A stretch of 64,000 bases of DNA. Source: Pinus tabuliformis (Eukaryota; Streptophyta; Pinopsida; Pinales; Pinaceae). The notes under the pieces were generated by a model. The model made no database searches, was not told the DNA's origin, and saw nothing but the letters and a program-made list of their open reading frames with translations. Each line of letters starts with the position of its first letter. The first letter of the stretch is position 1. Both the position numbers and the translations under genes were made by a program. The DNA lies in NCBI GenBank assembly GCA_031772625.1, contig CM062804.1, forward strand, positions 280,692,598 to 280,756,597. Reading direction: 5' to 3'. Below, one piece after another: positions 59,301 to 64,000 of the stretch.

Positions 59301-62254
59301 AAGAAGCTAATTAGTGGTAGAGAAACAATTACGAATGTGAAGTCTCTTGGGGGATAGTACTCTATCATGAAATGAAAAGTTAGTGTCTATTGATGGTAAG
59401 CCTAGTTGAAGATAATGCATTGAAAGATGAAAATGAAAAAAATACTATTGCCTCAACTTTATGTTAGAATATGGGGAACATCTAAGAAAAGAAACTGAGC
59501 ATCAAACATTCATCCAGCTGAAAATTGTTCAAGCCTGCATAATATGTCAAAGAAAATGAGTATAATGTTTTAAATACAACATATATTGAATATAATACAA
59601 TGGATACAAATGTTGGTTTCTCCCGTGGTATTAATTCGCCGATCACATAAGTGACTGTTGACCCTAGAAGTCTCAATGGAAATGGAATGGATCAAGTGAC
59701 TTCTCATTGGAACCGGGGATTAAAAAAAAATTGTAGGATCCATGACTACTTAAAGCTTATCCTCATGAAATTCATCTGAGGTCCTTGGATCTGGCCTCTT
59801 TTCAAATTTTGAGCACGGCACAACCAAAATTGGCCACTGCTTGGTTTAGTTGGGAAATATTTTGATCCATATCTTCCTGTTTCTGCATCATTTGCTACCT
59901 GGAATAGTCTATAGGAACATTATTTTGACATTGTTAGAAATATCCTCTACATGTTACCTTATCATCTCCTACTGTAGATTCAAGGTATCCTTCATTGACT
60001 AGTTCTATATTCCACTTCCTGTGCCTAAGAAAACAAATGACCATGGTAGCTCTTATTCTCATAGTTTTCTAGGTCACGGAGAGAATATGATAGCATATCT
60101 TGAAATACAATTGAAGTTGAATTGATGGATTGTGCATTCTTTTCGGTGTGGATGATATGGATTGGTTTATGCTTGGTAGATGTTTCCACGCGAAAGAGAA
60201 ATATTTGGTATAGGTGCATTTCATCGTAATATTGGAGTAATGACTATGCGTTAATGCTAGCCTCAAAATATTTCGTGTATATGGAATAAAGTAATTAGAA
60301 CAAGCTAACGGAGTACAGAGTGAAAACATGTGAATGCTAAGGAAAAAATAATCAGTTTGATAGAGAGTTAGAGCAACAAAGGTCGTGCTAGGATAATGTT
60401 AAAGTCCCCAGTATACAAGTCAATAAAGAACGTTACATTGTCATTATGTGACTACAATGATGGTGGACGGAGGCCAGAAGGAAAAAATAATGCCATGAAT
60501 CCAAATAAACGTTACAATTATAGAAGAAGGAATGACATGGGTGTAATAGTAGAATGGATGGAGCGTTATTTAGACAAAGGGTCATATTATTTTCGCAGTC
60601 CGAAACTGTTGGCAGTTAATATATTGGCGACATTATATTACATATCAGTTACAATGTGCATTATTGTAATATGTATGAAATAATTATTTTATAGGGTTTG
60701 TTGTGTACTGAGCACAATTACATTGTTACCTATGCAGTGTGCATTATTCGGCGAAAAACATTTATAGCGAATGGCACAACAAATGGCATGGACGATAGGG
60801 TATGAACAACCATGTTGATAAACTATGAGGATAATATTCCATGATATGCAATGCTATGTTATGCAAAGACAAAACTTAACTATGATATTCAATTCTATGT
60901 AATTCTAATTTCGAATGTTATGTATGATATGGAAAATTGTGTGAAGTGCCACTGCTAATACATGCGTTGAGTTTTGGTTAATTATTATGCAACATATTGG
61001 CACATATAAGCCTGCAAAATCGTATCATGGAGCAAGTGTCACCAAATTATAATTGGGAAATTAGAATGGACATAAATATATCGCCAAGTGGTGGGAGCAG
61101 ATATGTTGTTTACACCTTCACTGATTTGCGCTCGCCGTCAAGAGAAAATCTGAGGAAGTTGGTATTGCTTGTCAGAAAGATGATTCTAAATTGAAAAAAT
61201 AAAAATAAAAAAAATTGATCGGCTTCTTGGTTAATATACATGGTATACCATTTACATTTAATGCGATGTTCAATGCATTGAACATGTGAGGTATTTTCAA
61301 TAGGCTTTGATATATTACGGTTGATATATTATAATGAGCAGTGGTTTCTGATATATAAAATGTTGCTTTAAATATACTACAAATGAGTGACATAATACAC
61401 GGTAGAAACGTTGATATCCACATGATGGAGATCATATAGAGTTAATATGCTTTAATACTTGTATATTCCAACTATGAAAAGTTACTACATCTAGGTTTAC
61501 AAATTTTCAACATTGATGGTGGGTTGAGAATATTAAAAATGTACTAACCTGCATAAATGATTATCAAAATAAGTACTCAGGTTGAATGCTAAATAAGAAC
61601 ATTGGTTGAATGTTGCTCAAGGATGAAATATACATATTAGCATGTCAAAGAAAGGTTACTGAGATGTTGCTATATCCATTAGCCAAACGTCGACCTTGAT
61701 GGGAATACCTCTAGAGCGATTCAATCCAGCCGCGAATACTCTAAATCATATGAATATTTCTTTGGGTGTTGAATATATATCGGAATGGAAGTATATTTGG
61801 CTTGCATATGGTTATTGGCAATGATATATATCATATAGAATTTCATATTATTTGTCAGTAGCAGCATTAATATAATTGGTGACATCTCTAATCATTATGC
61901 GACGCAGCATTATGTATTGGGGTGCATTGAATATAGTGATATAGATCATCTGGTGTGATGTATGGCATTAATGAATTCAACAATATTAAACAAAGAAATA
62001 CATTCATACATCTTATGGAATTTATATATCGATGTGCATTGTTTATATTGGACATTCGACAACAATAAACGTGTACAATATTGGTAGCCTTGATTTAACG
62101 AGGAACTAGTTATCTCTATTGCGCTATATATGCATTGAACAATTTGAAGAAATTTTTTTGGGTTGAATGAATTGTATCTACATTGCATGCGGTTCTTTGT
62201 TAGATTATGGTGTGTTGGAGAATACATTTTGAACATAGTTATGCTTGGATTATA
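59300..62254. other. no recognisable gene
   Basis: Small frames at 60396-60683 (95 codons, basic middle and hydrophobic C-terminus) and 60997-61194 (65 codons) have no features I recognise. The region 59480-62250 has a less AT-extreme, mixed composition that could hide a degraded element, but no ends or domains were found. Confidence 0.45.
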
Positions 62255-62480
62255 TTGGCATTTGAATTATGGTTTTGTACCCGAACTCTTATTCCAAAGG
62301 GAGAGACTTGTTGGAAATTTGAAAATTAATTATGTAAATTCCTGTAAAATGTATTAGTTGGCATTTGAATTATGGTTTTGTACCCGAACTCTTATTTCAA
62401 AGGGAAAAACTCTTATTTCAAAGGGAAAGAGTTGTTGGAAATTTGAGAATTAATTTTGTAAATTACTGTAAAATGTATTA
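62255..62480 (+). repeat. tandem duplication across an LTR start
   Basis: A 103-bp unit (62255-62357) is repeated at 62358-62480. The second copy is 20 bp longer through an internal duplication of 'aaactcttatttcaaaggga'. Both contain TGTTGGAAATTTG (62309 and 62432), the likely LTR start. Confidence 0.85.
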
Positions 62481-62710
62481 GTTGTTAACAAGTTAGTTTT
62501 ATACTAAAACATCCCTTATGTAACTTATAAAACTGATAAATATCCAAACTATTTTATGGAAAATCATTTATTGATTGAATAGAAATTTTCATTAACACTC
62601 TGTCATGGTCTTACCACGTAAATCCTGAGTTATTACTTAGGTGTTTGTATTCATTTTTGGTGTAAATTCTATTCCTTTATTGCCTGAAAACTGACATCAA
62701 AGACGCTGCG

Positions 62711-62722
62711 TGGTATCAAAGG
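62711..62722 (+). promoter_or_regulatory. primer-binding site, initiator tRNA-Met type
   Basis: TGGTATCAAAGG fits the TGGTATCAGAGC site used by Copia elements and precedes the leader. Confidence 0.65.
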
Positions 62723-62754
62723 AGGGCCTGCTTGCTACGTGTTATCACTTTGCT

Positions 62755-63060
62755 CTCTGCGTGCTGGTCAAAGAGGGCTGCGTGCTGGTCGAAGAAGCTG
62801 CTCTCTGCCCTTTGCGTGTTGCTGGCCAGAGACCCATCAAACTGCGTGCTGGTCAAGTAATACCCCTCTGCGTGAAGACTCAGTTGTCCGTGTATCTCTG
62901 GGTGCTGCTGCCAGAGCTGCTGGTTGCTTCTGCGTGCTCAAGTGTTGGACTCTGCGTGAAGACCAACTTCTCCATGCTCAAGTGTTGGACCAGAGCCCGT
63001 ATATCTGCCCCCTCCGTGAAGACTCAGCTTTTTGCGTGAAGACCAACCGTTAGTGTGCGT
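62755..63060 (+). repeat. GC-rich leader repeat of the Tnt1-like element
   Basis: About ten units begin with CTGCGTG or TGCGTG and continue as either 'ctggtcaa', 'aagactcag', 'aagaccaac' or 'ctcaagtgttggac'. The composition is very unlike the flanking AT-rich DNA. Confidence 0.75.
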
Positions 63061-63563
63061 AGCAAAAGCGTGGGGCTCGTTGCTTGTCCAAAATTGGAGC
63101 AAGGAAGAAGTTCCATCGCAGGAAGAGGTTCCGTTGCAGGAAGCTTCCGGTTACCACTTAAAAAAATCAAGCTAATGTGAAATCTGGGTAATTCTAAAAG
63201 ATATTTATTTAAATTGAAGTAAAGGGAAACCCAAGTAGAGTTTGTTCTAGGTTTCATTAAATTGAAGATTAAAGATTTTGTTCTGAAATATGTAATTACA
63301 CAAAAGGGATTTGTTTTCTTTTCAGAAACAAAAGGGAATTTTTTGAGGAAAAATGTTGTAGGATTTCTAAGTCAAATTGGAAAAATTTTGGGAATGTAAA
63401 ATTCTGAATTTTTTTTATTGGGGAATTTGTGAAATTTTTCCAAAAAGTTGAAGTAGGGAACTTAAAAAAAGAGGGACTTGGAAAAATCTTTGTTGGAAGA
63501 AGACAGTCAAAGTAATTTTCTTTTAAATCCTAGTTAAAAGACCAAAACCCTAGGAAGAAACAA

Positions 63564-64000
63564 ATGGCCAAGATGTCAAATGCAAAGTTCAAGGTGGAGA
63601 AATTCACCAGCAAGAGCAACTTTGCTCTTTGGAAACTAAAAATTAGAGATTTACTGGTGCAAAAAGGGTTGCACAAGGCATTTGACAAGGCAAATAAGAA
63701 ACCTTCAAGCATGACTGATTCAGACTAGGAGGATTTCGATGCCCAAGATCTCAGTACCATCACGTTATGATTGGCGGATGAAGTTCTCTTCAACACTATT
63801 GAAGAGAGTACAACTTCAGGTTTATGGGAAAAACTGGAAAAACTATATATGACAAAGTCGTTAACCAATAGAATTTATCTGAAGAGACAACTATACAGTC
63901 TTCGAATGAAGGAGGGTTCAAAAGTTGTAGAACATTTGAATGTTTATAATACAGTTATATGCCAATTAACAGATATGGAAGTTAAAATTCAGGAAGAAGA
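63564..64000 (+). pseudogene. Copia gag of the Tnt1-like element (partial)
   Basis: The start ATG at 63564 opens MAKMSNAKFKVEKFTSKSNF, followed by LWKLKIRDLLVQKGLHKAF. LADEVLFNTIEESTTSGLWE and LTNRIYLKRQLYSLRMKEGS come next, the standard N-terminal gag of Tnt1-like Copia elements. The frame is interrupted and runs off the window. Confidence 0.85.

Larger units (their letters stand above)
62432..64000 (+). mobile_element. Tnt1-like Copia retrotransposon, 5' part, cut by the window edge
   Basis: The LTR runs from TGTTGG at 62432 (or 62309) to about 62700. A primer site TGGTATCAAAGG lies at 62711. A repeat-rich leader and the gag start at 63564 follow. The element continues past the window. A few breaks are already present, so it is a fossil or non-functional copy. 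Confidence 0.75.

Noticed and set aside
60396-60683. 95-codon frame as a host gene
   Set aside because: No domain, no neighbours, no splice evidence; length is within chance for this composition.
62710-63053. Overlapping open frames of 104-109 codons in the GC-rich leader
   Set aside because: They follow the repeat units of a retroelement leader and show no protein-like conservation; the open frames come from the low stop frequency in GC-rich repeats.
1-64000. CRISPR arrays, rRNA genes and bacterial-type operons
   Set aside because: No regularly spaced identical repeats with unique spacers, no rRNA-like stretches, and the content is plainly plant nuclear.

Overview
The window looks like gymnosperm, most likely conifer, nuclear DNA. 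The reasons are very low gene density, old LTR retrotransposons nested several deep, LTR pairs 6-12% diverged by hand count, and a Penelope-like element with a GIY-YIG endonuclease, a group known in plants mainly from conifers (Dryad clade). The species is not identifiable from the sequence alone.

One host gene is well supported: a compact three-exon WUSCHEL-related homeobox (WOX) gene on the minus strand, 22660 to 21683. Its splice sites are canonical, its frame is open for 255 codons, and it has a homeodomain, a WUS-box-like motif and a C-terminal EAR-like motif. It sits in a gap of roughly 8 kb (20.3-28.6 kb) in which no large element was recognised.

Left part (1-20.3 kb): the 3' end of a SIRE-like Copia element with a long LTR (1-2647), an LTR-like scrap (2648-3100), and a LINE reverse transcriptase (minus, about 6400 to 4350). 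A Copia element follows (about 7.3-19.7 kb, plus), split by a Tat-like Ty3/gypsy element (9972-18973, target duplication CACAG). The LINE endonuclease part lies beyond it (20316 to about 19750, minus). This fits gypsy inside Copia inside LINE. The gypsy element carries its extra plant-type RNase H upstream of the reverse transcriptase.

Middle (23-31 kb): mostly AT-rich DNA with a SINE-like patch, a short tandem duplication, a large foldback element (28575-28986) and a Copia gag scrap.

Right part (31-64 kb): three copies of one chromodomain-bearing Ty3/gypsy family, A (31147-36981, plus), B (38257-50994, plus) and D (52768-58609, minus). Each has LTRs of about 330 bp and a matching 5-bp target duplication. 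A interrupts an older gypsy integrase on the minus strand. B is interrupted by an unidentified 6.8-kb element C (41140-47957, duplication AGGCC), and C in turn carries the Penelope-like insertion (43438-45799, 12-bp duplication). D interrupts the gag of a SIRE-like Copia element. The window ends in the 5' part of a Tnt1-like Copia element (LTR, primer site, repeat-rich leader, gag).

The most notable observations are two hammerhead-ribozyme motifs in opposite orientation at the ends of the Penelope-like element, the head-to-head palindrome in its reverse transcriptase, the WOX gene, the position of the extra RNase H in the Tat-like element, and the unknown element C. All retroelement coding regions are degraded; similarities were judged by eye and no database was searched.
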